From: an uncultured Microbacteriaceae bacterium
Lineage (GTDB): Bacteria; Actinomycetota; Actinomycetes; Actinomycetales; Microbacteriaceae
Assembly: GCA_937872445.1 (NCBI GenBank)
Contig: CALMSL010000007.1
Coordinates: 1 to 43,356, forward strand
DNA length: 43,356 nt
Direction of reading: 5' to 3'
Numbering within the stretch: the first letter of the stretch is position 1; every line of letters starts with the position of its first letter. Positions 7,340 to 18,750 of this stretch are shown here, piece by piece. The notes under the pieces are model-generated. The model was given only the letters and a program-made list of their open reading frames with translations. It searched no databases and had not been told where the DNA came from. A program made the position numbers and the translations under genes.

Positions 7340-9216
7340 GTACCAGCACACGCGCCCGCGCCGCGCTGCGCCGACAGTGGAGCGCGCGTCGAAAGTCGAC
7401 CTGGCTGAAATGGTTCGGCGTTGCCGCGGTCGTGCTCGTCCCACTCGCGTTCGCCGGCCTGTTCGTGGGGGCGCTGTCGCACGCGGATACCGCCATCGAC
7501 CGCATCCCGGCAGCCATCGTGAACAACGACACGCTCACCTACACGACCGCCGCCGACGGCTCGCGGTCCCCGGTGTTCGCCGGGCGGCAGCTCGTCACCG
7601 AGCTCACCGGAGGAAGTCAAGGGTTCAACTGGCTCGTCACGAACGAGGATGGCGCAAAGAAAGCGCTTGCCTCGGGCGACGTGTATGCCGTGCTGACGAT
7701 CCCGAAGAACTTTTCGGGTTCGATCCTGTCCCTGAGTTCGAGCAACCCGACCCGGGCCGATCTTGCGATCACGACCGACGACGCGCACAGTTACGTGACC
7801 GGTGCGCTCGCGAAGACGGTCGGCGAATCGATGGCGACAACGTTCGGCACCGCGATCACCGCCCAATACATTCAGGGCATGTACTCCAGCATCGGGCAAC
7901 TGGGCACCTCCCTCGGGGATGCGGCGACCGGTGCCAAGTCGTTGTCCGGCGGAGCAACCGAACTGAGCAGCGGTCTCAGCAGCCTCGCCGGCGGAGTTGC
8001 GTCCGCGCACAACGGCGCAGCCGATTTCGCGGCGGGGGTTCGCCAGTACACGCAAGGGGTTGACGGCCTGAGTTCGGGGCTCGCGCAGTTGAACGGAAGC
8101 GCGGCGGGACTTGGCGGCATCAGCGCAGGGGTATCCAATTTCACCGGCTCGGTGTCGGCGTTGGCGGCGCAACTCGCCGCGGCAAACGCCACCCTTCAGG
8201 CGAATCCCACCGATGCCGCAGCACTGGCGACAGTGAACGCGCTGAGCGCGCAACTGAGCGGCGCAGCATCGGGCGGAGCTTCGCTCGCGGCCCAGACGAA
8301 CGGTGCGATCGCCGGAGTGACCTCGGGAATTTCGAAGAGCGCGGCGGGGGCGTCGAAACTCGCGGCGGGATCCGCCGGTTTGCGTTCCGGTGCCGACTCA
8401 CTGGCGTCCGGGCTTGCGGGATTGACGAGCGGTGCATCCGACGCGTCCAGCGGTGCCGTGTCCCTCGCCGACGGCGCCACCAAACTTGCGGATGGCCTCT
8501 CTGCCGGGGCCGCGCAGGTGCCGGCATCGAACACGGCGACGGAAGCGACCTCAGCCAAGGTTGCCGCGAGTCCGGTGTCGGTGACGGTCACGCGCGACAA
8601 CCAAGTGTCCGGGATCGGGCAATCGATCGCCACATTCTTCATTCCGCTGGGGCTCTGGGTCGGCGCGCTCGCCGTGTTCCTCGTGCTTCGCCCTGTGAAT
8701 CGCCGGGAACTGGTGTCCACGGCGGGGAACGGCCGGCTCGTGTTCGACGTGCTCGCGCGTGCCACGGCGGTGACCGCGGCACAGGCCGTGCTGCTCGTCG
8801 CCCTCCTGCACACCATCGTCGGCGTGAGCTGGACGGCACTGCCCGCGACCCTCGGGTTCTCCCTGCTCATGGCGGCGGCGTTCACGGCATTCCACTACCT
8901 GCTCACAATCGGACTGGGGCGCGGCGGACTCGTCGTTTCCCTCTTCGTGCTCGCCGTTCAGGTGACGGCGACCGGCGGACTGTACCCGGTGCAGGTGCTC
9001 GCGACCCCATTCCAGTGGGTGAGCCCGCTGCTTCCCCTCACCTATGGCGTGTCGGGCATGCAGGGCATCATCGCGGGAGGCGCGCTCGGCCAGGTGCTCG
9101 GGGCGGCGGGAGTGCTCGCGCTGTTCGGGATCGCTAGCGTGCTGGTCGGGCTCGTCGCTATCCGGCGCACGCGGCGCGCGCAGGCTCTCGGGCTCGTCCC
9201 TGCGCTATCGCGATGA
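7336..9216 (+). CDS. YhgE/Pip domain-containing membrane protein
   Basis: This is a 626-residue member of the YhgE/Pip family, related to ABC-2-type permeases. It has one membrane segment near residues 25-46, an extracytoplasmic part, and a long Ser/Gly/Ala-rich helical repeat region (about 190-400) with recurring SGLSSLAGG-like heptads. About six membrane segments follow from residue 432 to the end. ATG at 7336 overlaps the preceding stop by 4 bp and has a GGAAGG site, so the open frame upstream of it is not part of the protein. It is the last gene of the TetR operon and probably works with the MMPL protein. The family is linked to export of peptides, toxins or lipids, but the substrate here is unknown. 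Confidence 0.88.
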   Translation: MSTSTRARAALRRQWSARRKSTWLKWFGVAAVVLVPLAFAGLFVGALSHADTAIDRIPAAIVNNDTLTYTTAADGSRSPVFAGRQLVTELTGGSQGFNWLVTNEDGAKKALASGDVYAVLTIPKNFSGSILSLSSSNPTRADLAITTDDAHSYVTGALAKTVGESMATTFGTAITAQYIQGMYSSIGQLGTSLGDAATGAKSLSGGATELSSGLSSLAGGVASAHNGAADFAAGVRQYTQGVDGLSSGLAQLNGSAAGLGGISAGVSNFTGSVSALAAQLAAANATLQANPTDAAALATVNALSAQLSGAASGGASLAAQTNGAIAGVTSGISKSAAGASKLAAGSAGLRSGADSLASGLAGLTSGASDASSGAVSLADGATKLADGLSAGAAQVPASNTATEATSAKVAASPVSVTVTRDNQVSGIGQSIATFFIPLGLWVGALAVFLVLRPVNRRELVSTAGNGRLVFDVLARATAVTAAQAVLLVALLHTIVGVSWTALPATLGFSLLMAAAFTAFHYLLTIGLGRGGLVVSLFVLAVQVTATGGLYPVQVLATPFQWVSPLLPLTYGVSGMQGIIAGGALGQVLGAAGVLALFGIASVLVGLVAIRRTRRAQALGLVPALSR

Positions 9217-10095
9217 CCGGAGCGCGGCGAGCGCTCGGCGACCCGCGCGACGGAACGCCCCGACGACATCCTGCGGGTGCGGATGCCAGAAGTAGCCGCG
9301 CCGGGCGGTATCGAGGTGCGCCTGAGCGAACGCGAGCGTCTCGCGCAGGAGTTCCAGGCGACCGGCCTCATCCGCCGCTTTCCGCGTGTTGACTTCGGCG
9401 ACAACCGAACCGGACCAGCCCTGCCGCACCAGATATTCGAGCACTTCGGCCACCGGTTCGCTTCCGCGACCGGGCAGCAGGTGCTCGTCGAAAATTCGAC
9501 CCTCATCCATCGAACCCGAGCCGTCGCACAGGTGCACGTGCCGCAGCTTCGGACCCATCGCCATCGCAAACTCGAGCGAATCCCGCCCGGACAGCGCCGC
9601 GTGCGAGAAGTCGAGTGTCATGGCGTCGCAGTCCATCGTCGTGGGATCGGACCCGGGCGCGTACGCTTTCAGGTTCTGCCGGGCGACCTTCCACGGGAAC
9701 ATGTTCTCCACCGCAACCTCGACGCCGTAGGTGTCGGCGGTTTCGCGGACGATGCGAAGGAAGTCGCGCGCGTACTGGGCCTGCCAGCGGAACGGCGGAT
9801 GCACGACGACGGTGGACGCGCCGACGGATCGGGCCAGCTCGGCCGACTTCTCGAGCTTGACGCGCGGATCCCGGCCCCACACGAAGTGGGTGAGCAGCAG
9901 CACGGGGGCGTGAATGGCCAGGATGGGCTGCTCGTAGCGTTCGGACAGTTCGAGGAGGGCGCGGGCATCCTGCGTCACCTCATCGTTCGTGACCATGACT
10001 TCGACGCCGTCGAACCCTGCCAGCCGCGCCAGCCGAAATGCGTTCTCTGGAGAGAGCGGATACACCGCCGACGTGCTCATCCCGATTCGAATCAT
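9205..10095 (-). CDS. sugar phosphate isomerase/epimerase (xylose isomerase-like TIM barrel)
   Basis: This 296-residue protein has the AP endonuclease 2/xylose isomerase-like TIM barrel. Early strands carry GFDGVEVMV, the middle has VVVHPPFRW, VAVENMFPW and LDFSHAAL, and later LRHVHLCDGSG and VVAEVNTR. The His, Glu and Asp residues in these strands are the usual metal ligands. ATG at 10095 is preferred: it lies 8 nt behind a TAGACT hexamer, and the family starts with IRIGMSTS. The frame stays open further upstream. The 3' end overlaps the YhgE gene by 12 bp, tail to tail. The substrate is not predictable, and nothing links it to trehalose synthesis next door. Confidence 0.85.
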   Translation of the reverse strand: MIRIGMSTSAVYPLSPENAFRLARLAGFDGVEVMVTNDEVTQDARALLELSERYEQPILAIHAPVLLLTHFVWGRDPRVKLEKSAELARSVGASTVVVHPPFRWQAQYARDFLRIVRETADTYGVEVAVENMFPWKVARQNLKAYAPGSDPTTMDCDAMTLDFSHAALSGRDSLEFAMAMGPKLRHVHLCDGSGSMDEGRIFDEHLLPGRGSEPVAEVLEYLVRQGWSGSVVAEVNTRKAADEAGRLELLRETLAFAQAHLDTARRGYFWHPHPQDVVGAFRRAGRRALAALRSSR

Positions 10096-10203
10096 GTGCG
10101 GCCAGTCTAGACGGCAAACCGGGTTTCGGCTGGGATGGTCCACTGCGGGTAACCCCAGAAACGGCTGATAGCGTGACGGCGTAGGCAGGAGCAACCCAGA
10201 ACG

Positions 10204-11688
10204 ATGTCACAGCGACCAGTCAGGAACGAGCGGCAATACGACTTCATCGTCGTGTCCAACCGGCTGCCCGTGGACAGCGTGGTTGACGGCGACGGCACGC
10301 AGGTGTGGGCGCAATCCCCCGGCGGACTCGTGGCCGCGCTGGAGCCCGTCATGCAGCGACACGATGGGGCCTGGGTGGGATGGCCCGGCCGGTCCGGCCT
10401 CGACCTGGACCCGTTCGACACCGGCGGGATGAGCCTCATACCGGTCCCGCTGTCCGAGTCGGAGGTCGCCGACTACTACGAGGGTTTCTCCAACGGGACA
10501 CTGTGGCCGCTGTACCACGACGTCATCGCCGTGCCCGAGTTTCTTCGCGAATGGTGGGAAACGTACCGGGTGGTGAACCGCCGGTTTGCGGAGCGAACCG
10601 CGGAAGTCGCCAGGCGCGGCGCGGTCGTGTGGGTGCAGGACTACCAGCTGCAGCTCGTTCCGAAGCTCCTCCGCGACGCGCGACCGGACCTCACGATCGG
10701 GTTCTTCAACCACATCCCGTTCCCCTCCTACGGGCTGTTCTCGCAGCTGCCGTGGCGCACCCAAATCATCGAAGGGCTACTCGGCGCGGATGTGGTCGGT
10801 TTCCAGCGCGACGCGGATGCCGGCAATTTCGCGCAGGCGGTCCGACGGCTCAAAGGATTCGCCACGAAGGGTCAGCACATCGCCGTGCCGCTGACTGACC
10901 CGAACCCCGGTCGGCGCGCTTCGGGGCCGATCCGCGAGGACGGACCGACGCGAACAGTCGTGGCCAGGAAGTTCCCGATCTCGATTGACGCACCCTACTT
11001 CCGCGCGACATCCCATCGGGACGACATTCGCGCGAGGGCGAACGAGATTCGCGCAGACCTCGGAAATCCGAAAGTCATCATGCTCGGGGTCGACAGGCTC
11101 GACTACACGAAAGGCATCCGGCACCGGCTCCTCGCCTACGGCGAACTTCTCGCCGAAGGCAGAGTGAAGCCCGAAGACGTGATCCTCGTGCAGGTGGCGA
11201 GCCCGAGCCGCGAGCGGGTGAAAAGCTACATGGACCTTCGCGACGAGATCGAGGTCACGGTGGGCCGCATTAACGGCGAGTATTCGGCCATCGGCCATCA
11301 GGCGATCAGCTACCACCACCACAGCTACCCGCGCGAGGAGATGGTCGCCCTGTACCTTGCGGCGGACGTCATGCTCGTCACGGCGTTGCGCGACGGCATG
11401 AACCTGGTGGCGAAGGAATATGTGGCGAGCCGCTTCGACAACGACGGCGTCCTCGTGCTGTCGGAGTTCGCCGGGGCATCAGATGAGTTGAAACGTGCGG
11501 TGCTCGTGAACCCGCACGACATCGATGGGCTGAAGGATGCGATCATGTTCGCGATCGAGATGCCGCCCGCCGAGCGGGCGATGCGGATGCGCAGCATGCG
11601 CAAACGGGTGTTCGAGGATGACGTGGAAAAGTGGTCGAGCGGGTTTCTGGACAGGTTGACGGCGCACCGCCAGTCGGAGTCGATGTGA
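10204..11688 (+). CDS. otsA: alpha,alpha-trehalose-phosphate synthase (UDP/GDP-glucose)
   Basis: OtsA joins a nucleotide-activated glucose to glucose-6-phosphate to make trehalose-6-phosphate, a cytoplasmic GT20 reaction. The 494 residues match the family length. Landmarks are VVSNRLPVD at the N-terminus, SPGGLVAALEP, WVQDYQLQLVP (about 142-152), GFFNHIPFPS, DRLDYTKGI (about 297-305) and LRDGMNLVAKEYVA (about 396-409), covering both substrate-binding lobes. An AGGAG site precedes the ATG. The stop overlaps the GTG start of otsB, so the two-step trehalose pathway is made from one message. Trehalose acts as an osmolyte and stress protectant and, in many actinobacteria, as a mycolate or glycolipid precursor. 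Confidence 0.96.
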   Translation: MSQRPVRNERQYDFIVVSNRLPVDSVVDGDGTQVWAQSPGGLVAALEPVMQRHDGAWVGWPGRSGLDLDPFDTGGMSLIPVPLSESEVADYYEGFSNGTLWPLYHDVIAVPEFLREWWETYRVVNRRFAERTAEVARRGAVVWVQDYQLQLVPKLLRDARPDLTIGFFNHIPFPSYGLFSQLPWRTQIIEGLLGADVVGFQRDADAGNFAQAVRRLKGFATKGQHIAVPLTDPNPGRRASGPIREDGPTRTVVARKFPISIDAPYFRATSHRDDIRARANEIRADLGNPKVIMLGVDRLDYTKGIRHRLLAYGELLAEGRVKPEDVILVQVASPSRERVKSYMDLRDEIEVTVGRINGEYSAIGHQAISYHHHSYPREEMVALYLAADVMLVTALRDGMNLVAKEYVASRFDNDGVLVLSEFAGASDELKRAVLVNPHDIDGLKDAIMFAIEMPPAERAMRMRSMRKRVFEDDVEKWSSGFLDRLTAHRQSESM

Positions 11689-12485
11689 CCGGCCCGGCGT
11701 GGGATGCGGCACTGCGCGTGGCCGAAACGGCAAACCTTTTGGTCGCGGTCGACTTCGACGGGACGCTCGCGCCGACCGTGGACGACCCGGCCACCGCCCG
11801 AGCGCTGCCGCGGTCCGTCGCCGCGGTCGACGAGCTGGCGCAGCTCGACTCGACCGCTGTCGCGTTGGTTTCCGGCCGGCACCTTGCCGGCCTGCGATCC
11901 GTCGCCGAAACGTCGCCACCGGTGATTCTCGTCGGATCCCACGGTGCCGAGTCGCTCGTCAACGGCGAGGAGAGCGGTCCAACTCTCAGCGCCAGGGAGC
12001 ACGACACCCTGGACGCGCTGTGCCGCGGTATTCAGGCGGTGGCCGCCCGGTTCCCGGGCGCCCGCGCGGAGCCCAAACCGTCCGGTTGCGGGCTGCACAC
12101 GAGGCTCGTGGCGCCGGCCGAGGCGGAAGTCGCGCGCGAGGCCGCGCTGGCCGTCGTGCGCTCGCTCGCGGGTTCTGCGGGCATCACCGAACGGTACGGC
12201 AAGGACATCCTCGAGTTCACTGTGCGGTCCGCCGACAAGGGCGCGGCGCTCGGATGGCTCCGGGAACTGACCGCCGCAACCGCAGTCCTCTTCCTCGGGG
12301 ATGATGTGACGGATGAGGACGGTTTCCGGGCCCTGTCGCCCGGCGATGTCGGAATCAAGGTCGGCACTGGTGAGACGGCTGCGGAGTTCCGCGTCGCCGA
12401 CCCGATCGAGGTTTCCGAGCTTCTGGCCGCCGTCGCCACCGCGAGGCAGCGCACACTGGCTGACGGTCAACGCGGCCGCGACTAG
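11685..12485 (+). CDS. otsB: trehalose-6-phosphate phosphatase
   Basis: OtsB removes phosphate from trehalose-6-phosphate. The 266-residue protein is a HAD-superfamily phosphatase. Motif I is VDFDGTLAP, with the nucleophile aspartate near residue 20. SGRHLAGL and SHGAE follow, then the cap-domain segment KPSGCGLHTR. Motif IV is FLGDDVTDEDGF, with metal-binding aspartates. The GTG at 11685 overlaps the otsA stop (ATGTGA), which fixes the start; the open frame upstream lies inside otsA and is not used. Confidence 0.93.
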   Translation: MTGPAWDAALRVAETANLLVAVDFDGTLAPTVDDPATARALPRSVAAVDELAQLDSTAVALVSGRHLAGLRSVAETSPPVILVGSHGAESLVNGEESGPTLSAREHDTLDALCRGIQAVAARFPGARAEPKPSGCGLHTRLVAPAEAEVAREAALAVVRSLAGSAGITERYGKDILEFTVRSADKGAALGWLRELTAATAVLFLGDDVTDEDGFRALSPGDVGIKVGTGETAAEFRVADPIEVSELLAAVATARQRTLADGQRGRD

Positions 12486-12540
12486 TAGGACGACCTAGCA
12501 CCGAAGAACCCGGTTGCGCGGAAGTTCTAGACTCGGATGC

Positions 12541-14235
12541 ATGCCTGAGCATGACATGAAACCACGATCCCGCGCCGTCACGGACGGCATCGAGGCGATG
12601 GCCGCGCGCGGCATGTTGCGCGCGGTGGGCATGGGGGACGCGGACTGGGAGAAACCGCAGATCGGCATCGCGAGTTCCTGGAACGAGATCACGCCGTGCA
12701 ATTTGAGCCTCGACCGGCTCGCCCAGGCAGCCAAGGAGGGAGTGCACTCCGGTGGCGGGTACCCGCTGCAGTTCGGCACGATCTCCGTCTCCGATGGCAT
12801 CGCCATGGGGCATGAGGGCATGCACTTTTCGCTCGTGAGCCGCGAAGTGATCGCCGACTCGGTGGAAACCGTCATGATGGCCGAACGCCTCGACGGTTCC
12901 GTTCTGCTTGCCGGATGCGACAAATCCCTCCCCGGAATGCTCATGGCTGCCGCCCGGCTGGACCTCGCCTCCGTCTTCCTGTACGCCGGAACCATTGCAC
13001 CGGGCTGGGTCAAGCTCTCCGACGGCACCGAGAAGGATGTCACGATCATCGACTCCTTCGAGGCCGTCGGCGCCGTGAATGCCGGCACCATGTCGGAGCT
13101 CGACGCGTACCGGATCGAGTGCGCGATCGCCCCTGGCGAGGGTGCCTGCGGGGGAATGTACACGGCCAACACGATGGCGTGCGCCGCCGAGGCCCTCGGG
13201 ATGAGCCTGCCGGGCTCCGCGGCCCCGCCCGCCGCCGACCGTCGCCGCGACTACTTCGCGCACCGCTCCGGCGAGGCCGTCGTGAACATGCTTCGCCTCG
13301 GAATCACGGCGCGCGACATCCTCACGAAGAAGGCGTTCGAGAACGCGATCGCCGTGTCGATGGCGTTCGGCGGCTCGACGAACGTGATCCTGCACCTGCT
13401 CGCGATCGCGCGCGAAGCGGATGTTGACCTCACGCTCGCCGACTTCAACCGCATCGGCGACACGACGCCGCACATCGGGGATTTGAAGCCGTTCGGCAAG
13501 TACGTGATGAATGACGTTGACCGGCACGGCGGGGTTCCCGTCGTCATGAAGGCGCTCCTGGATGCCGGGCTCATCCACGGCGACGCCCTCACCGTGACCG
13601 GAAAAACGGTGGCCGAGAACCTCGCGGAAATCAACCCACTGCCGCTCGACGGCGAAGTGATCCGCACCCTCGACAACCCCATCCACCCCACCGGCGGCCT
13701 CACAATCCTGCACGGCACGTTTGCTCCGGATGGCGCAGTCGTGAAAACCGCCGGGTTCGACCTCGATGTTTTCGAGGGCCCCGCGCGGGTGTTCGAGCGC
13801 GAACGCGCCGCTATGGACGCGCTCGCCGAAGGCAGAATCGAGAAAGGCGATGTGGTCGTGATCCGGTACGAGGGCCCCAAGGGGGGTCCCGGCATGCGGG
13901 AGATGCTCGCCATCACCGCCGCGATCAAGGGCGCGGGGCTCGGAAAAGATGTATTACTCTTGACGGACGGCAGATTCTCAGGCGGCACAACCGGCCTGTG
14001 CATCGGCCACATAGCTCCCGAAGCGGTGGATGCAGGACCCATCGCCTTCGTGCGCGATGGTGATCTGATACGGGTCGATATCGCAGCTCGCTCGCTCGAC
14101 CTACTGGTCGAACCGGCAGAGCTCGAAGCTCGCCGCACCGGCTGGGCTCCGCTTCCCCCGCGCTACACCCGTGGCGTTCTCGCAAAATACTCCAAACTCG
14201 TGCACTCCGCCGCCGAGGGCGCGATCACGGGGTAG
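12541..14235 (+). CDS. ilvD: dihydroxy-acid dehydratase
   Basis: IlvD converts 2,3-dihydroxy-3-methylbutanoate (and the methylpentanoate) to the 2-oxo acids in valine and isoleucine synthesis. It uses an Fe-S cluster and Mg2+. The 564 residues match the usual length. Cysteine-containing motifs are [20 protein letters not shown] and [14 protein letters not shown], and the C-terminal [19 protein letters not shown] is characteristic. ATG at 12541 gives the usual N-terminus. A TAGACT hexamer ends 7 nt before it and no Shine-Dalgarno sequence is seen, so the message may be leaderless. It heads the ilv region, and ilvB follows after 75 bp. Confidence 0.96.
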   Translation: MPEHDMKPRSRAVTDGIEAMAARGMLRAVGMGDADWEKPQIGIASSWNEITPCNLSLDRLAQAAKEGVHSGGGYPLQFGTISVSDGIAMGHEGMHFSLVSREVIADSVETVMMAERLDGSVLLAGCDKSLPGMLMAAARLDLASVFLYAGTIAPGWVKLSDGTEKDVTIIDSFEAVGAVNAGTMSELDAYRIECAIAPGEGACGGMYTANTMACAAEALGMSLPGSAAPPAADRRRDYFAHRSGEAVVNMLRLGITARDILTKKAFENAIAVSMAFGGSTNVILHLLAIAREADVDLTLADFNRIGDTTPHIGDLKPFGKYVMNDVDRHGGVPVVMKALLDAGLIHGDALTVTGKTVAENLAEINPLPLDGEVIRTLDNPIHPTGGLTILHGTFAPDGAVVKTAGFDLDVFEGPARVFERERAAMDALAEGRIEKGDVVVIRYEGPKGGPGMREMLAITAAIKGAGLGKDVLLLTDGRFSGGTTGLCIGHIAPEAVDAGPIAFVRDGDLIRVDIAARSLDLLVEPAELEARRTGWAPLPPRYTRGVLAKYSKLVHSAAEGAITG

Positions 14236-14310
14236 CCGCACGCCCAGCGCTGCACGCCGGGATGCACTCCGACACCGCCGCAGCGAACAACCACAAAGGA
14301 CACTCAACCC

Positions 14311-16161
14311 ATGCCCACGGAATCGAAGCCCGTGCCAACCAAGCCGAAGGCGACGGATTCGCTCGTCCCGCCGAAGAAGACGGCAGGCACGGCGAAAGCG
14401 ACGAGCGCCGCAAAACCTGAGATCCTGACCGGCTCCGGCGCGATCCTGCGCACTCTCGAAAATCTGGGAATCAAGGAGGTCTTCGGCCTCCCCGGAGGGG
14501 CGATCATGCCGTTCTACGACGAGCTCATGTCGTCAACCACGATCCGCCACATCCTGGTTCGGCACGAGCAGGGCGCCGGCCACGCCGCGGAGGGCTACGC
14601 GTCGTCGACCGGCAAAGTCGGCGTGGCCATCGCGACGAGCGGGCCCGGCGCCACAAACCTGGTCACCGCGATCGCGGATGCGCACATGGATTCGGTTCCC
14701 CTGCTGGCGATCACTGGCCAGGTGTTCTCGACGTCGATGGGCACGGACGCGTTCCAGGAGGTCGACATCGTCGGAATCGCGATGCCGATCACGAAGCATT
14801 CCTTCCTCGTGACCAAACCTGAGGACATTCCGGGGACGATCGCCGCTGCGTATCTCATCGCCTCGTCCGGACGGCCGGGGCCGGTGCTCGTGGACGTCAC
14901 GAAGGATGCGCAGCAGAACAGCGCACCGTTCGTGTGGCCGCCCACGATCGACCTCCCCGGGTACCGCCCGGTGACGAAGGCCCACGGAAAGCAGATTCAG
15001 GCCGCCGCGAAGCTCATCGCGGAGGCGAAGCGGCCCGTGTTCTATGTGGGCGGCGGAGTCATTCGGGCTGAGGCATCCAAAGAGCTGTTCGCGCTCGCCG
15101 AAAAGACCGGCGTTCCCGTCGTGACCACGCTCATGGCGCGCGGCGCATTCCCCGATTCGCACAAACAGCATCTGGGAATGCCGGGGATGCACGGGACGGT
15201 TCCGGCGGTTCTCGCGCTGCAGGAGGCCGACGTGCTCATCGCCCTGGGGGCGCGGTTCGACGATCGCGTCACGGGAAAGCCGAGCGAGTTCGCCCCCGAC
15301 GCGACCGTCATCCATGTGGATGTGGATCCGGCGGAAATTTCGAAGATCCGCGTCGCCGATGTGCCGATCGTGGGCGATGCCAAGGATGTCATTGCCGACC
15401 TCACGGCGGCGTACGCGGATGCCGTCAAGAAGGTCACGCCGGACATTTCGGCGTGGTGGAAACGCCTGGACGAGCTGAAGGCGCGGTTCCCGCTCGGCTA
15501 TGACGAACCGGAGGACGGCCTGCTGTCGCCGCAGTACGTCATCGAGCGCATCGGCGCGATCACCGGGCCGGAGGCGATCTACGCGGCCGGCGTCGGCCAG
15601 CACCAGATGTGGGCTGCCCAGTACATCAAGTACGAGCGGCCGAACGCGTGGCTGAACTCGGGCGGCGCAGGAACCATGGGGTACGGCGTGCCCGCCGCGA
15701 TGGGCGCGAAAGTGGCGAACCCCGACCGCACAGTGTGGGCGATCGACGGTGACGGGTGCTTCCAGATGACGAATCAGGAGCTCGCCACCTGCACGATCAA
15801 CGACATCCCGATCAAGGTCGCGATCATCAACAACTCCTCGCTCGGAATGGTGCGCCAGTGGCAGACGCTGTTCTACAACGGGCGGCACTCGTTCACCGAC
15901 CTGAACACCGGACACGACACCGTCATGATCCCGGACTTCGTGAAGCTCGCGGAGGCGTATGGCGCTCTCGGCATCCGCGTCACGAAGAAGGAGGACGTGG
16001 ATGCGGCCATCACGCTCGCGAACGAGACGAACGACCGACCGGTCGTGATCGATTTCATCGTGAGCGCGGATGCGATGGTGTGGCCGATGGTGCCGCAGGG
16101 GGTGGGCAACTCGAGCGTGCAGTATGCGCGAGAGAAAGCGCCGGAATGGGAGGAGGAGTAG
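14311..16161 (+). CDS. ilvB: acetolactate synthase large subunit
   Basis: IlvB is the catalytic, thiamine-diphosphate-dependent subunit that makes 2-acetolactate or 2-aceto-2-hydroxybutanoate. The 616-residue protein has a low-complexity Lys/Pro/Ala-rich extension of about 40 residues before the conserved core ([19 protein letters not shown]). The catalytic glutamate lies in [10 protein letters not shown]. The FAD/central domain has [10 protein letters not shown], and the ThDP motif is [14 protein letters not shown] through [12 protein letters not shown]. An AAAGGA site precedes the ATG. ilvN starts 2 bp after the stop, with its Shine-Dalgarno sequence in the last codons, so the subunits are coupled. 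Confidence 0.97.
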   Translation: MPTESKPVPTKPKATDSLVPPKKTAGTAKATSAAKPEILTGSGAILRTLENLGIKEVFGLPGGAIMPFYDELMSSTTIRHILVRHEQGAGHAAEGYASSTGKVGVAIATSGPGATNLVTAIADAHMDSVPLLAITGQVFSTSMGTDAFQEVDIVGIAMPITKHSFLVTKPEDIPGTIAAAYLIASSGRPGPVLVDVTKDAQQNSAPFVWPPTIDLPGYRPVTKAHGKQIQAAAKLIAEAKRPVFYVGGGVIRAEASKELFALAEKTGVPVVTTLMARGAFPDSHKQHLGMPGMHGTVPAVLALQEADVLIALGARFDDRVTGKPSEFAPDATVIHVDVDPAEISKIRVADVPIVGDAKDVIADLTAAYADAVKKVTPDISAWWKRLDELKARFPLGYDEPEDGLLSPQYVIERIGAITGPEAIYAAGVGQHQMWAAQYIKYERPNAWLNSGGAGTMGYGVPAAMGAKVANPDRTVWAIDGDGCFQMTNQELATCTINDIPIKVAIINNSSLGMVRQWQTLFYNGRHSFTDLNTGHDTVMIPDFVKLAEAYGALGIRVTKKEDVDAAITLANETNDRPVVIDFIVSADAMVWPMVPQGVGNSSVQYAREKAPEWEEE

Positions 16162-16163
16162 CG

Positions 16164-17775
<1,612 letters not shown>

Positions 17776-17827
17776 CGCCTCCGGGAGCGCCGCAGTGAGC
17801 ACCGTACGGACACGATAGGGTTTCGAC

Positions 17828-18226
17828 ATGAGTACGGATCCGGATAAGGATGCCCTGAGCTGGTCGGGCGAAACAGACCCGACGCATATCGCGGCGCCCG
17901 CTGCGGCGAAACCTCAGCTCGCCGGAACACTCGACGAGCGCGCTGATGCGGCGAATCCTGTGCTTCTGGTCGTGATGGGAATTCTTGCGGGTGTGTACCT
18001 GCTGTATGCGGTCGGCTGGGGTATCCACGCGTTCACGACGTCGGTGCCGGTATCCGGCGTGTTCTTCGGCATCATGTACCAGCTCGGCGAAGCGTTCTCC
18101 ATCGCGAGCCCGTTCCTGTGGGCTGGCGCAGTGTGGCTGCTCGTGAAGAAACCGGTGTGGCGGCTTCTGTGGCTTTTCGTCGGCGTGCTTGTGCTGGCGC
18201 CCTGGCCATTCATTTTCGGCGGATAG
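17828..18226 (+). CDS. hypothetical three-helix membrane protein
   Basis: This 132-residue protein has a hydrophilic N-terminus of about 40 residues and then three likely membrane segments, at about 43-66, 74-105 and 108-130. It is followed 11 bp later by a second small membrane protein of similar design (hydrophilic N-terminus, then membrane helices), so the two probably form a unit. It begins 52 bp after ilvC and might be read from that message. No family is recognised and no catalytic motif is visible. Confidence 0.7.
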   Translation: MSTDPDKDALSWSGETDPTHIAAPAAAKPQLAGTLDERADAANPVLLVVMGILAGVYLLYAVGWGIHAFTTSVPVSGVFFGIMYQLGEAFSIASPFLWAGAVWLLVKKPVWRLLWLFVGVLVLAPWPFIFGG

Positions 18227-18237
18227 GGGAGGCAGCG

Positions 18238-18747
18238 ATGGCGAAAAAGAAGGAACCGGTTTCGGCGGACTCTCCTGCCCCCTACCCCGCCGGAGACGGG
18301 GCGACAGCCTCGGCGGATCCGGTTGCTTCGGACGGCAAGGGCGGGGCGAGAACCTCGGAGAAGTCCGGCGTCGGCACCGACACGGGGAAGGCCGCCGTCC
18401 CCGCCGAAAAGCCAACGCGCAAGCGATGGTTCCGAGCCACCGTCCTCGTGCTCTTCGGTCTGCTTTACGCCTGGGATCTCTTCGCAGCCATCTCCAACAT
18501 GCTCGGCAAGCTCGATGAGCTGGCCAAGCGAAACGAAGTCAGGACGCTGAACGGGTTCGCACCCATCGATGTTCCCTGGGTGTATCTCCTGGCGAACCTC
18601 GTGCTGCCCGTTGTCGTGTTCGGTCTCGCGATTCTGGTGTCGCGCAAGCGGAACGTGGGCATCCTCGCGATCGTCCTGCTCGCCGGGCTGGGGGTCGTGG
18701 CCGCGGTCAGCCTGACCCTGATCGCGATCGTCCTGCGCATCGCCTGA
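18238..18747 (+). CDS. hypothetical membrane protein with low-complexity N-terminus
   Basis: This is a 169-residue protein. The first 60 residues are rich in Lys, Ala, Gly, Asp and Pro and look disordered. Three membrane segments follow, at about 63-88, 113-134 and 141-167. ATG at 18238 has a strong GGGGAGG site, and the open frame upstream overlaps the previous gene, so it is not part of the protein. It pairs with the preceding membrane gene. No named family is recognised. Its stop is 3 bp from the stop of the convergent DoxX gene. Confidence 0.72.
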   Translation: MAKKKEPVSADSPAPYPAGDGATASADPVASDGKGGARTSEKSGVGTDTGKAAVPAEKPTRKRWFRATVLVLFGLLYAWDLFAAISNMLGKLDELAKRNEVRTLNGFAPIDVPWVYLLANLVLPVVVFGLAILVSRKRNVGILAIVLLAGLGVVAAVSLTLIAIVLRIA

Positions 18748-18750
18748 CCG

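Noticed and set aside
12355-13713. A 452-codon open frame on the minus strand across ilvD
   Set aside because: It is the mirror of a clear ilvD gene. The translation is rich in Arg, His and Val without any family motif, as expected from GC-rich third positions.
14236-14310. Possible leader peptide or attenuator before ilvB
   Set aside because: There is no short frame rich in Leu, Ile or Val codons and no competing hairpins in the 75-bp gap.
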